Positions 36,909 through 45,168 of a stretch of 64,000 nucleotides of DNA are shown here, in pieces. Under the pieces are notes generated by a model that was not told the DNA's origin, searched no databases, and saw only the letters and a list, made by a program, of their open reading frames with translations. A program made the translations under genes and the position numbers. Source of the stretch: Candidatus Marimicrobium litorale (GTDB lineage Bacteria; Pseudomonadota; Gammaproteobacteria; Pseudomonadales; Halieaceae); contig NZ_SHNO01000001.1 of NCBI RefSeq assembly GCF_026262645.1, positions 620,001 through 684,000 on the forward strand, read 5' to 3'. Numbering within the stretch: the first letter of the stretch is position 1; each line of letters opens with the position of its first letter.

Positions 36909-37508
36909 ATGATCGCCAGTCCTGCATTACAAAAGCTCATCGATGCACTGCGCTGTTTGCCTGGTGTTGGCCCTAAATCTGCCCAACGCATGACGCTGCA
37001 CCTGCTGGAGCGAGACCGTGAGGGCGCGCGCGTATTGTCCGAAGCGCTGGCTGAGGCGGTTGCTCGTATAGGGCATTGCCGCCTGTGCCGCAATTTTACT
37101 GAGTCGGATACCTGTGAAATCTGCAATGACAGTCGCCGCGAGCGGAACCTCATTTGCGTGGTGGAAACACCGGCAGATGTCCTAGCGGTTGAGCAAAGTG
37201 CCAGCTTCCGTGGACTGTATTTTGTGCTGATGGGGCATCTCTCGCCGATCGATGGGATAGGACCCGAAGATATCGGGTTGGAAACCTTCCGTCAGCGCGT
37301 TATTGACGAGGGTATCGAAGAAGTCATACTCGCAACAAACCCAACGGTTGAGGGGGAGGCAACTGCCTATTACCTGACCGAGATGTTGCATCCAATCGGG
37401 GTAAAGGTTTCAAGAATCGCGCACGGTGTGCCGCTCGGTGGCGAACTGGAGTACGTTGATGGGTCGACACTCGCTCACGCTCTCGCGGGGCGCCGCCCGG
37501 TGGAGTAG
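36909..37508 (+). CDS. recR: recombination mediator RecR
   Basis: RecR, with RecF or RecO, loads RecA on SSB-coated gaps. It has an N-terminal helix-hairpin-helix ([12 protein letters not shown]), a four-Cys zinc module (C57, C60, C69, C72), and a Toprim domain ([14 protein letters not shown]). The 199-aa length is standard. Confidence 0.97.
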   Translation: MIASPALQKLIDALRCLPGVGPKSAQRMTLHLLERDREGARVLSEALAEAVARIGHCRLCRNFTESDTCEICNDSRRERNLICVVETPADVLAVEQSASFRGLYFVLMGHLSPIDGIGPEDIGLETFRQRVIDEGIEEVILATNPTVEGEATAYYLTEMLHPIGVKVSRIAHGVPLGGELEYVDGSTLAHALAGRRPVE

Positions 37509-37511
37509 ACC

Positions 37512-38645
37512 ATGCAACGTGTACTGATAGAATCTGATGAAGCACTCGCGCAAATTTTTTCCCGTGACACAAGCCCCGGGGCTGTCATGGTCGATACGGA
37601 GTTCATGCGACGCAATACCTTCTATCCCGAAGTGGGCTTACTGCAACTTTGCTTCGCCTCTGATCCGCCGGAAAGTGAAACAGCATGGTTGGTTGACCCA
37701 ACCAAAATTTCGGACGTCTCACCGCTGGTCGACTGTTTCGCCGATACCTCGGTACTAAAGGTTCTGCACTCCGCCAGCGAAGACCTTGAGGTCTTTCAGC
37801 GCTGGCTAGGGCAGTTACCCGTTCCCCTGTTTGACTCCCAACGCGCTGCGGCACTCCTGGGGATGGGTTTTGGGCTTGGCTACAGGGCTCTGGTGCAAGA
37901 GATCTGTGATGTTGACTTGCCCAAGGGTGAAACACGTTCAAACTGGTTGCAACGTCCGCTTACAGAATCCCAGTGTGAGTATGCAGCGCAGGATGTGACC
38001 TGGCTGCTCAGGGTTTGGCGCGAGCTTCATCGGCGTTGTGAACAGGTGGGCAGGCTGGAGTGGGTGCTATCCGATGGAAACAACGCTCTGGCATCACTTA
38101 GCCTGTCTGACAGTGAGCCGCATGAAAAAATAAAATCGGCCTGGAAGCTCAACCCTCGGCAGCTCGCTACGCTGGCTGCGGTGTGTCGATGGAGGGAGAA
38201 AACCGCAAAACAGCGCAACAAGCCCCGGGCCTGGATTATCGACGACCAGACCTGTTTGCAGGTCGCGTTGAGCCCGGCGATGTCCCCACAGGAGTTGAGC
38301 AGCATCGGTGGTCTTCCTGCTGGCGTAATAAAACATCACGGCATGGAGCTGCTCGACTTGATGGAGGAGCAGCGTTCCCTGCCAGAGGCAGCTCTGCCGG
38401 AGCCGCTGCCCTCGCCATTGAATGGCGAGCAGCGAGGTCGCATGAAGGAGCTCAAGGCGAGAGTACGAGACGAGGCCCAACGTCTGGGGGTGGAGCCAGA
38501 GATTCTGGCAAGCAAGCGAGACTATGAATTATTGCTGCGTGAGGCAGCGGGTGTGGCAATCAGAACGCCGCAGCATTGGTCTGGGTGGCGTCAGGACCTG
38601 GTGGTCACACCATTGCGCGAGTTCCTCGCAGGGACAGTCGGATGA
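37512..38645 (+). CDS. rnd: ribonuclease D
   Basis: A 3'-5' exoribonuclease that trims tRNA and other stable RNA precursors. The DEDDy residues are visible: Asp28 and Glu30 in MVDTEFMR, HSASEDLEV, and YAAQDVTWLL. An HRDC domain follows (about 215-290). The gene starts 3 bases after recR and overlaps ycgL by four bases. Confidence 0.94.
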   Translation: MQRVLIESDEALAQIFSRDTSPGAVMVDTEFMRRNTFYPEVGLLQLCFASDPPESETAWLVDPTKISDVSPLVDCFADTSVLKVLHSASEDLEVFQRWLGQLPVPLFDSQRAAALLGMGFGLGYRALVQEICDVDLPKGETRSNWLQRPLTESQCEYAAQDVTWLLRVWRELHRRCEQVGRLEWVLSDGNNALASLSLSDSEPHEKIKSAWKLNPRQLATLAAVCRWREKTAKQRNKPRAWIIDDQTCLQVALSPAMSPQELSSIGGLPAGVIKHHGMELLDLMEEQRSLPEAALPEPLPSPLNGEQRGRMKELKARVRDEAQRLGVEPEILASKRDYELLLREAAGVAIRTPQHWSGWRQDLVVTPLREFLAGTVG

Positions 38646-38911
38646 AGCTGCTCTGTGAAATATTCAAGAGCAGTCGCAAAGAGGGTATGTACCTGTATGT
38701 TGAAAAAAAATGCGGTACACAAGCGGTGCCCGAGGGTTTGCTCGCTTCATTTGGTGCGCCAGAATCTGTAATGACATTGTTGCTGGGTGAGAGTCGCAAG
38801 TTGGCGAGAGCTGATGCGGCAGAGGTGATAGAAAGCATCTGCGAGCAAGGGTACTACCTGCAATTGCCGCCCCAACCCGGAAAGGCAGATAAGGAAGCCG
38901 CCGGTGAGTGA
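38642..38911 (+). CDS. ycgL: YcgL family protein
   Basis: An 89-aa YcgL-fold protein of unknown function that starts MKLLCEIFKSSRKEGMYLYV. ATG 38642 overlaps the rnd stop (ATGA), so an upstream open extension is spurious. rnd-ycgL-ycgN is a recurrent order in gammaproteobacteria, which hints at a link to RNA metabolism, though none is proved by sequence. Confidence 0.9.
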   Translation: MKLLCEIFKSSRKEGMYLYVEKKCGTQAVPEGLLASFGAPESVMTLLLGESRKLARADAAEVIESICEQGYYLQLPPQPGKADKEAAGE

Positions 38912-39341
38912 CTGGTGGAACAGTAAGGGGCTTGACGAACTCAATCGCACTGAGTGGGAGGCGCTCTGTGATCGTTGTGCCAAGTGTTGCCTGCACAAAC
39001 TGGAAGATGAAGATGACGGTGAGGTAGTCTATACCAAGGTGCGATGCAGGTATCTTAACGAAAAGACCTGTCGCTGTTCCGACTACAGCCGGCGCACGTC
39101 GCTGGTACCCAGTTGTCTCGATTTGAAGGTGTCGGACTGGCACGGACTAGATTGGTTGCCCAGTACTTGCGCTTATCGTCTGCGTGCCCGCGGTGAACGG
39201 CTTCCCTCTTGGCATCCGCTGGAGAGCGGCAGCGCACATACCGTTCATGAGGCGGGAGTATCCATCAGGGGGCGGGCTATATCGGAGGAATACGTACACC
39301 CCGATGGCCTCGACGAGCATATCGTTCATTGGGTGGAGTAG
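38904..39341 (+). CDS. ycgN: YcgN/UPF0260 cysteine-cluster protein
   Basis: A 145-aa cytoplasmic protein with clustered cysteines (CDRCAKCC, CRYLNEKTCRCSDY, SCLDL) typical of UPF0260 and the wider YkgJ metal-binding group. Function is unknown. GTG 38904 overlaps ycgL by 8 bases. The last codons (TGG GTG GAG TAG) also supply the GGAG for the next gene. Confidence 0.88.
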   Translation: MSDWWNSKGLDELNRTEWEALCDRCAKCCLHKLEDEDDGEVVYTKVRCRYLNEKTCRCSDYSRRTSLVPSCLDLKVSDWHGLDWLPSTCAYRLRARGERLPSWHPLESGSAHTVHEAGVSIRGRAISEEYVHPDGLDEHIVHWVE

Positions 39342-39348
39342 AGCTTAC

Positions 39349-39726
39349 ATGTTAAATGAGAGTACATACTTGCTGGGGTTATACCTCTACCTTGGCGCGG
39401 CAGGCACCCTGGTGCTGTATACGGCATGGTGGTCGTGGCGTTCCTGGCGGCCGTTTTGGGCAGCGCTGGTAGTTCTGATAATGGCGGCGCTGCTATTGAC
39501 GCCGGCATATCCTGGGCCAGGTGTGGCAACGCTGGCGCCTGCACTCATAGTAGCCGGTTTCCAACTCATGACGGAGGGGCCTGAGGCAGCTCAGCATGCG
39601 ATAAAACCATTGGTTTTTATGCTCGCAGTTGGTCTCACTATCGCACTCTTGCTGCAAGCCCTCGTGTTTCGCACGCGAGGGCAAGCGCGTCGCGGGGAAA
39701 AGACAAAGGTCCAGCCGGACCGCTAA
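39349..39726 (+). CDS. small membrane protein of unknown function
   Basis: A 125-aa protein with about four hydrophobic helices: residues 4-22, 30-48, 55-75 and 88-107. The C-terminus is basic. I do not recognise the family. ATG 39349 follows GGAGTAGAGCTTAC just after ycgN, so it probably belongs to the same transcript. Longer upstream readings overlap ycgN and lack sense. Confidence 0.75.
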   Translation: MLNESTYLLGLYLYLGAAGTLVLYTAWWSWRSWRPFWAALVVLIMAALLLTPAYPGPGVATLAPALIVAGFQLMTEGPEAAQHAIKPLVFMLAVGLTIALLLQALVFRTRGQARRGEKTKVQPDR

Positions 39727-39833
39727 TGTTCGCCTGACGGCACGGACACTGGGGCGGATCGGCGCGAGAGTGTTGATTAGCCGACCGGCAATCTGTAATC
39801 TGATCGACTTTCGAATTTGGAGTAGAGCTTAAA

Positions 39834-40679
39834 ATGAAGTTTGAAGGCACAGAACGCTACGTTGCTACTGAAGACCTGCGCATGGCGGTCAATGCGGCTG
39901 TTTCACTGGAGAGGCCTCTGCTGATAAAGGGGGAGCCCGGTACAGGAAAAACGATGCTGGCGGAAGAGGTAGCTCAGGCTCTCGGCAAACGCTTGATCCA
40001 ATGGCACATCAAGTCAACGACGAAAGCGCAGCAGGGGCTTTACGAATACGATGCAGTATCGCGGCTCCGGGATTCGCAGCTGGGCGATGACAAGGTTCAG
40101 GATATCGCGAACTACATCAAGCGCGGAAAGCTTTGGGAAGCATTCGATGCCGACGAGCAGGTCGTGCTCCTCATTGACGAGGTAGACAAGGCAGATATTG
40201 AGTTTCCGAATGACTTGTTGGTGGAGTTGGACCGGATGGAGTTTTTTGTCTACGAAACCGGGGCGACCATCAAAGCAAAGCATCGCCCGATCATTATTAT
40301 AACCAGTAATAATGAAAAAGAGCTTCCCGACGCTTTTTTGCGTCGTTGTTTCTTTCATTTTATAAACTTTCCCGATAGAGACACGATGCGTGAAATTGTC
40401 GATGTGCACTATCCCGATATTGCTAATGAACTTGTGAAGGAGGCGATGGAGGTATTCTTCGATGTGCGGTCAATTCCAGGTCTGAAAAAGAAGCCATCGA
40501 CATCGGAGTTGATCGACTGGTTAAAGCTGTTAATGGCAGACTCTATTCCAGACGAGATTCTCAAGAATCGCGACCCCAGCAAGGCAATTCCGCCGCTCTA
40601 TGGTGCATTGCTGAAGAACGAGCAGGACGTGCATTTGCTAGAGCGTCTCGCATTCATGCATCGTAGGGAGACCCGTTAG
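39834..40679 (+). CDS. MoxR/CoxD-type AAA+ ATPase
   Basis: A 281-aa single AAA+ domain with Walker A GEPGTGKT (33-40), Walker B VVLLIDEVDKAD (110-121), and the sensor-1 asparagines in IIITSNNEKELPDA. It lies 26 bases before a VWA gene. This MoxR-VWA pair resembles CoxD/CoxE and RavA/ViaA-type modules that insert metal or remodel partner complexes; the client is unknown. It is distinct from the MoxR at 11993. Confidence 0.9.
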   Translation: MKFEGTERYVATEDLRMAVNAAVSLERPLLIKGEPGTGKTMLAEEVAQALGKRLIQWHIKSTTKAQQGLYEYDAVSRLRDSQLGDDKVQDIANYIKRGKLWEAFDADEQVVLLIDEVDKADIEFPNDLLVELDRMEFFVYETGATIKAKHRPIIIITSNNEKELPDAFLRRCFFHFINFPDRDTMREIVDVHYPDIANELVKEAMEVFFDVRSIPGLKKKPSTSELIDWLKLLMADSIPDEILKNRDPSKAIPPLYGALLKNEQDVHLLERLAFMHRRETR

Positions 40680-40705
40680 GGCTTCTGGCGGCGAGCGGGC
40701 GAACC

Positions 40706-41881
40706 ATGCTGATCAATTTCTTCCAAGGCCTCCGTGACGGCGGCGTTCCCGTCACTACCCGAGAGTTGCTCGATTTATTGGAGGGGCTCAAACGCAAGGT
40801 CGCGTTTTGCGACATCGATGAATTTTACTATTTCAGTCGCACCTGCCTTGTAAAAGACGAAAAATATTTTGATCGGTTTGATCGGGCCTTTGGATTGCAT
40901 TTCAAGGAGCTCGAAGCACTCGACGATATTATCGAGGCGCTAATACCTGACGACTGGCTGCGCTCAGAGTTTATGAAGAACCTGACGGAGGAAGAAAAAG
41001 CCAAAATTGAATCATTGGGCGGTCTCGAAAAGCTGATCGAAGAGTTCAAAAAACGACTGGAGGAGCAAGAAGAGCGGCATGAGGGCGGCGATAAGTGGGT
41101 CGGTACGGGCGGCACTTCACCGTTTGGGCAGGAGGGATATCACCCTGAAGGTATTCGTGTTGGCCCAAATGGAAAAAACAAGAAGGCAGTAAAGGTCTGG
41201 GACAAGCGAGATTTCAAAAATCTGGATGACTCCGTTCAGCTGGGCACGCGCAACATCAAAGTCGCCCTGCGGCGCCTTCGCAAGTTCGCGCGCACCGGTT
41301 CTGCCGAAGAACTCGATCTGGATGACACTATCAGCTCGACAGCCCGCAATGCGGGCCTTCTGGATATAAAAATGGTGCCGGAGCGGCACAACGCGGTGAA
41401 AGTATTGCTGTTTCTGGATGTTGGCGGTTCCATGGATCCGCATGTGAAGGTGTGTGAAGAGCTCTTCTCCGCCGCGCGTACAGAGTTCAAGCATCTGGAA
41501 AACTTTTACTTCCATAATTTCATCTACGAGAGCGTGTGGCGCAATAACGTGCGGCGCCATAATGAGCGGACCCAGCTGTTGGATATCCTGCACAAATACA
41601 GCCACGACTATAAGGTGGTATTTGTCGGTGACGCCTCCATGTCTCCCTATGAAATTGTGCAGCCAGGCGGCTCGGTCGAGCACTGGAACGAGGAGGCGGG
41701 GGAGCTATGGATGCGCAGAATGCAGGATGTCTACGATAAGGTTATATGGCTCAACCCGACGCCCGAAGAGGATTGGCAGTACACCCAGTCAGTCGCGATT
41801 ACCAACCAGCTGCTGGAGGGGAAGATGTATCCGCTGACACTGCAAGGGCTGGAAGAGGGCATGAGCTACCTGTCCAAATAG
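40706..41881 (+). CDS. VWA domain protein, CoxE-like (partner of the MoxR ATPase)
   Basis: The 391-aa protein has a helical N-terminal half, a charged coiled-coil stretch (about 92-126), and a C-terminal von Willebrand A domain. The MIDAS motif reads DVGGS at residues 238-242, so the usual first Ser of DxSxS is Gly. The Thr/Asp elements of the metal site follow (GDASMSPYEI). It is cytoplasmic. The 3' end overlaps the convergent methyltransferase gene by 16 bases. Confidence 0.88.
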   Translation: MLINFFQGLRDGGVPVTTRELLDLLEGLKRKVAFCDIDEFYYFSRTCLVKDEKYFDRFDRAFGLHFKELEALDDIIEALIPDDWLRSEFMKNLTEEEKAKIESLGGLEKLIEEFKKRLEEQEERHEGGDKWVGTGGTSPFGQEGYHPEGIRVGPNGKNKKAVKVWDKRDFKNLDDSVQLGTRNIKVALRRLRKFARTGSAEELDLDDTISSTARNAGLLDIKMVPERHNAVKVLLFLDVGGSMDPHVKVCEELFSAARTEFKHLENFYFHNFIYESVWRNNVRRHNERTQLLDILHKYSHDYKVVFVGDASMSPYEIVQPGGSVEHWNEEAGELWMRRMQDVYDKVIWLNPTPEEDWQYTQSVAITNQLLEGKMYPLTLQGLEEGMSYLSK

Positions 41882-42642
41882 GTGGAAAAAGCGATCAGGC
41901 TAGCCGTCACAGCGACGTTGAGCGATTCCACGCCGTTGTGCATGGGAATTGCAAGGCGCTTGTCCGAGAGTGCTCGGGCCTCCTGCCCCACGCCGTTGGT
42001 CTCGTTGCCGAGCACATAAACCCAAAGTCCCTTGTTGCGCTGTTCGAACAGCGAGTCCGTTGCATCGGCGTCCAGTGTGCAAATGATTGCACCTAATTCA
42101 CGGCAGCGCCGCAGGGCTTGTGGTAGCTCGTCGCAGAGTAAAATGGGGGCTCTGTAAACGGTTCCGGCGCTGGCTTTGATAACCAGTGGTCCCAGCGCCG
42201 CGCTTCCTTTGCGGGGCAGCAGAATGCCGTCAATGCCTCCGGCCGTTGCCGAGCGCAGAATCATTCCCAGATTCTGTGGATTAGTAATGCCATCCAGGGC
42301 CAGGATCCGCCCCGGTCGCAGTGGTGTGCTTGCCAGAAAATCATCCAGCTGCTGAAAGCCAGGACACAGCACATCAAGTGCTACGCCCTGGTCCTGCTTG
42401 CCATTGCGGGAAATGCGGGCCAGTTCCGCGCGCGCGTGAACCCTGATGGGTATGTGTCGCTGCTCCGCTTTCTGTTGAATCTCTGTGACGATGCCGCCTG
42501 TCCGATTGCTGTCGGAAAGATGCAGTGCATGGCAGTCGAGGGTGTGATCGTTCAGGACCTCCAGTACAGGTTTCCGGCCGTACACGGTCAGCATGCGCTC
42601 GAAGCTGGCTTTCCTATTCTGATAGTCCTGTGAATCGGGCAC
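41866..42642 (-). CDS. TrmH/SpoU-family RNA 2'-O-methyltransferase
   Basis: SPOUT methyltransferases transfer a methyl from SAM to ribose 2'-OH in tRNA or rRNA. The three SpoU motifs are present: ITNPQNLGMILRSA, VLGNETNGV, and IPMHNGVESLNVAVT. An N-terminal substrate-binding domain starts near YGRKPVLEVL. The target nucleotide cannot be told from this; it resembles the RlmB/TrmH group. Start GTG 42642 has a weak RBS; ATG 42594 is an alternative. Confidence 0.88.
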   Translation of the reverse strand: MPDSQDYQNRKASFERMLTVYGRKPVLEVLNDHTLDCHALHLSDSNRTGGIVTEIQQKAEQRHIPIRVHARAELARISRNGKQDQGVALDVLCPGFQQLDDFLASTPLRPGRILALDGITNPQNLGMILRSATAGGIDGILLPRKGSAALGPLVIKASAGTVYRAPILLCDELPQALRRCRELGAIICTLDADATDSLFEQRNKGLWVYVLGNETNGVGQEARALSDKRLAIPMHNGVESLNVAVTASLIAFSTYLDR

Positions 42643-42674
42643 GTCGAGTTCTATAGGCGCATGTGATGCTGACG

Positions 42675-43580
42675 CTAGCTGATATCTTCATGGCCACTGG
42701 CCAGGGTCGTAATACGGTCTGCGGAGGCCTTGATGCGCGCGGCAATTTCCTCTACCTGATTGCCGCTGATGGGCTTGTCGAAGGACCCCGCGACAAAGCA
42801 CATCACGGGAAGCTTGTTATTCAGGAACACGGGCACCGTGATTGTGCTCACGTTATAGCGACCCTTCGGGTCCACCCGATCCAGATGAAAGTGCTCATCG
42901 CAGAGGTCGTGTTGATAACGATTGGCCGCATCCTCGAGCTCAGTCAGACTCCAGGAATTATGGATTCTTCCAAGTTCCTCCCGCAATGCTGCCTCAGCGT
43001 GGGTTTTCAGGCTTACTTCGTACCCCCTCGCGCGGATGGCAATCAGCGACACTCGCAGTTTCTTGTCCAGCTTTTCATCAAAATCGCCTCGTGATTCATG
43101 GGCGCGGGTGAGCCAGGCTTCAAGATACTTGGCGTCTGAGAAAGCGGTGAAACAGGCTGCAACCGGTGCGGTATTGGGTAGGCGCAATCCCAGCTGGAAG
43201 GAATCTATGAGTGGTGTGGCGTGGCCATACAGGGCCAGCAAGACCTGATGCAACTTGGATCGACCGGTGACTGCGAATCCGATATCGAGGTCATTTTGCA
43301 GCGCTTCCAGCTCGGGGCGAGCGTATTCAAGAACCGGGAACTGTGCGAAGGCTGCGTTTCCGGCAGCGATAATAGAGGGTCCAAGGCGATAGGCCTTGGT
43401 TTTTGGGTGCTGGACCAGAAACCCGTAATTGGCCATGGTGGTGAGGATAGCATGACAGGTGGCCTTGTTAAGATTGAGCCGCCTCGTCATCTCGGTCAAT
43501 CCAAAGGCCTGCTGTGGATTGGCCATCAGCAAATCCAGTATGGCCAGTGCTCTGGCGGTCGGTTGGGAGAATAGAGCCAC
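42675..43580 (-). CDS. IclR-family transcriptional regulator
   Basis: A winged helix-turn-helix domain (about 10-70, FGLTEMTRRLNLNKATCHAIL) precedes an IclR effector-binding domain (about 85-285). GTG 43580 has GGAG 7 bases upstream. No catabolic operon adjoins it, so the effector is unknown. The promoter overlaps an inverted repeat, which points to autoregulation. Confidence 0.9.
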   Translation of the reverse strand: MALFSQPTARALAILDLLMANPQQAFGLTEMTRRLNLNKATCHAILTTMANYGFLVQHPKTKAYRLGPSIIAAGNAAFAQFPVLEYARPELEALQNDLDIGFAVTGRSKLHQVLLALYGHATPLIDSFQLGLRLPNTAPVAACFTAFSDAKYLEAWLTRAHESRGDFDEKLDKKLRVSLIAIRARGYEVSLKTHAEAALREELGRIHNSWSLTELEDAANRYQHDLCDEHFHLDRVDPKGRYNVSTITVPVFLNNKLPVMCFVAGSFDKPISGNQVEEIAARIKASADRITTLASGHEDIS

Positions 43581-43649
43581 TAATTTACTCCGAGCGCACG
43601 CTCAATGGTGTTCAGTATCGAGGGGTGGTCGCGATAGCTAGTTCATATT

Positions 43650-43679
43650 ATTGTACCTGACTAGCAATCTTAATGTCAG
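43650..43679 (-). promoter_or_regulatory. iclR promoter
   Basis: On the reverse strand CTGACA (43674-43679), 18 bases, and TACAAT (43650-43655). An inverted repeat overlaps both elements. Confidence 0.65.
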
Positions 43680-43705
43680 GTTACACAGGGTCTCAAATCA
43701 CCCTG
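43655..43705. promoter_or_regulatory. two inverted repeats, probable IclR-type operators
   Basis: Repeat 1: ACCTGAC (43655-43661) and GTCAGGT (43675-43681), perfect 7-base arms with a 13-base spacer, covering the -35 and touching the -10 of iclR. Repeat 2: CAGGGT (43686-43691) and ACCCTG (43700-43705), perfect 6-base arms, directly upstream of an extended -10 (TGCGATAAT, 43704-43712) that may serve the glutaredoxin-like gene. Confidence 0.6.
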
Positions 43706-43763
43706 CGATAATCTAAACATGGTGTCATAGCTCGGGCTATAGCGCAAAGCACGGTGAGGAGTA

Positions 43764-44015
43764 ATGCAACGTCTTACACTGTTCAGTACCAGTGGCTGCC
43801 ACTTGTGCGAGTTGGCGGCCGCCGTCGTCGCCGAGGTGTCGCCATCGGTTGGTGGGATCGCTCTGGAGGTAGTCGATATTGCCGAGTCCGATGCCTTGTT
43901 TGAGCGCTATGGCCTGTCGATACCGGTATTGCGTCATGCCGATGGCGATGAACTGAGCTGGCCGTTTGCAGCGGTATCGCTGCAGGGTTTCCTGCGGACG
44001 AAAAAGCACTGTTGA
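43764..44015 (+). CDS. glutaredoxin-like thiol-redox protein (DUF836 type)
   Basis: An 83-aa thioredoxin-fold protein with a CxxC active site at C12 and C15 (SGCHLCE) and the cis-Pro in SIPVL. Such short glutaredoxin-like proteins are probably cytoplasmic thiol reductants. ATG 43764 follows GAGGAG. It is divergent from iclR and may share its control region. Confidence 0.85.
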   Translation: MQRLTLFSTSGCHLCELAAAVVAEVSPSVGGIALEVVDIAESDALFERYGLSIPVLRHADGDELSWPFAAVSLQGFLRTKKHC

Positions 44016-44056
44016 GAAAATTTACCCCGTGAGTGCTTGCGATGAGTACTTGTTGA

Positions 44057-44491
44057 TTACTTTCCGACTCTCACTGCCAGGACGTCGCAGCTCGCGCCAT
44101 GCAGCACGCCGTTGGCAGTAGAACCCATTAGCAGGGCAAGACCATAGCGGCCGTGGCTACCTACGACGATGAGCTGGGACTGGAGCTCTTCGGCTTTGGC
44201 GTGTATTTCCACTTCCGGCTTCCCCAGCAAGATATGTTGATTTCCCGAGTCAATGCTGTAGCGTTCAACGAGTTTCTCCATCTGTTGTGTCGCCTGCTGC
44301 TGGATTTCTTCCTGGATGCTGGAAAAGTCCATAGGGATATCGCCGCCATATGCGAAACTCAACGGCTCGATAACGTGAAGCAAATGCAGCTCCGCGCCTT
44401 CGATATCAGCGATGGCGCGAGCGCGCTCCATGACCACAGTGGAATCTTCACTGAGATCAATCGCCACCAGAATTTTGGTGTACTTGGACAT
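44057..44491 (-). CDS. uspA: universal stress protein UspA family
   Basis: A single Usp domain of 144 aa. The nucleotide-binding motif GSHGRYGLALLMGSTANGVL is of the ATP-binding type (G-2x-G-9x-G-S), together with VAIDLSEDS at the N-terminus. ATG 44491 has GGAG 7 bases upstream; an upstream in-frame TTG extension has no similarity. Confidence 0.9.
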   Translation of the reverse strand: MSKYTKILVAIDLSEDSTVVMERARAIADIEGAELHLLHVIEPLSFAYGGDIPMDFSSIQEEIQQQATQQMEKLVERYSIDSGNQHILLGKPEVEIHAKAEELQSQLIVVGSHGRYGLALLMGSTANGVLHGASCDVLAVRVGK

Positions 44492-44616
44492 GACAGGACT
44501 CCGCCCCGGTTGTGAGTTCGACTCCTTTATAGCATAGAATATGACCCGGACACGTGCATTCAATGCGGCGTCTATAAATTTTTATGAGTGATTGATATGT
44601 ATCAGGACTTCTCTTT

Positions 44617-45063
44617 GTGACCTACCTACTTATCCTGTTTGTGGTTGCGCTGGCTCTGGCACCTCTGTCACATTTCCTGCCCAGCAAAAGCCAGCGTAGA
44701 ACAGCGCGATTGAGAGAGTACGCAGCCCTCAGCGGCTTGTTCGTGGAGTTTCGCGACGTTCCCGGCGCTGCCCTTGCACCGCGCCCGTCCGCCCCCGTAA
44801 TTTATTACGGTAAGCGGTTGCGGCCCGCCAGAGGCAAACCCTCTGATGCATGCGCATGGCTGTCCTCTGCTCAGGGATGGCAGTCAGTGGGTTCGCGACG
44901 TGCAGCCCCGGACGCGCTCGATCACCTGGTGGTTGAGGTGTTGGCTGTCGGAGCCGATGAGTTCAGCTGTGGCATTTACTGGACGGAGTCGGCAGGGGAG
45001 GACGCAATCGACCAAATCGTCGCGTTTTTGGAGCAGTGGAGCGTGACGCTGGTCGAGGAATAA
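44617..45063 (+). CDS. conserved-type membrane-anchored protein of unknown function
   Basis: A 148-aa protein with one N-terminal membrane helix (residues 2-20) and a soluble domain rich in Ala and Arg. I do not recognise a family. GTG 44617 directly follows the UspA promoter region in the opposite direction, and topA follows. Confidence 0.7.
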   Translation: MTYLLILFVVALALAPLSHFLPSKSQRRTARLREYAALSGLFVEFRDVPGAALAPRPSAPVIYYGKRLRPARGKPSDACAWLSSAQGWQSVGSRRAAPDALDHLVVEVLAVGADEFSCGIYWTESAGEDAIDQIVAFLEQWSVTLVEE

Positions 45064-45075
45064 AACGCATTTTCC

Positions 45076-45104
45076 TTGACCCCGGCCGAATTGCGCCTTA
45101 TATA
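45076..45104 (+). promoter_or_regulatory. topA promoter
   Basis: TTGACC (45076-45081), a 17-base spacer and TATATA (45099-45104). A run of nine T (45108-45116) covers the expected transcription start. The match argues that a longer open frame through this promoter is not translated. Confidence 0.7.
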
Positions 45105-45168
45105 TGCTTTTTTTTTCCGACTGGCCAACGACTGGTTGTTGTGGCAGCGGTCTTACTTCAGGGAACTT

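Noticed and set aside
40706-41881. Gly in the MIDAS motif of the VWA protein as a sign of inactivation
   Set aside because: From memory this DVGGSM form recurs in the CoxE-like family, so it is probably normal here.
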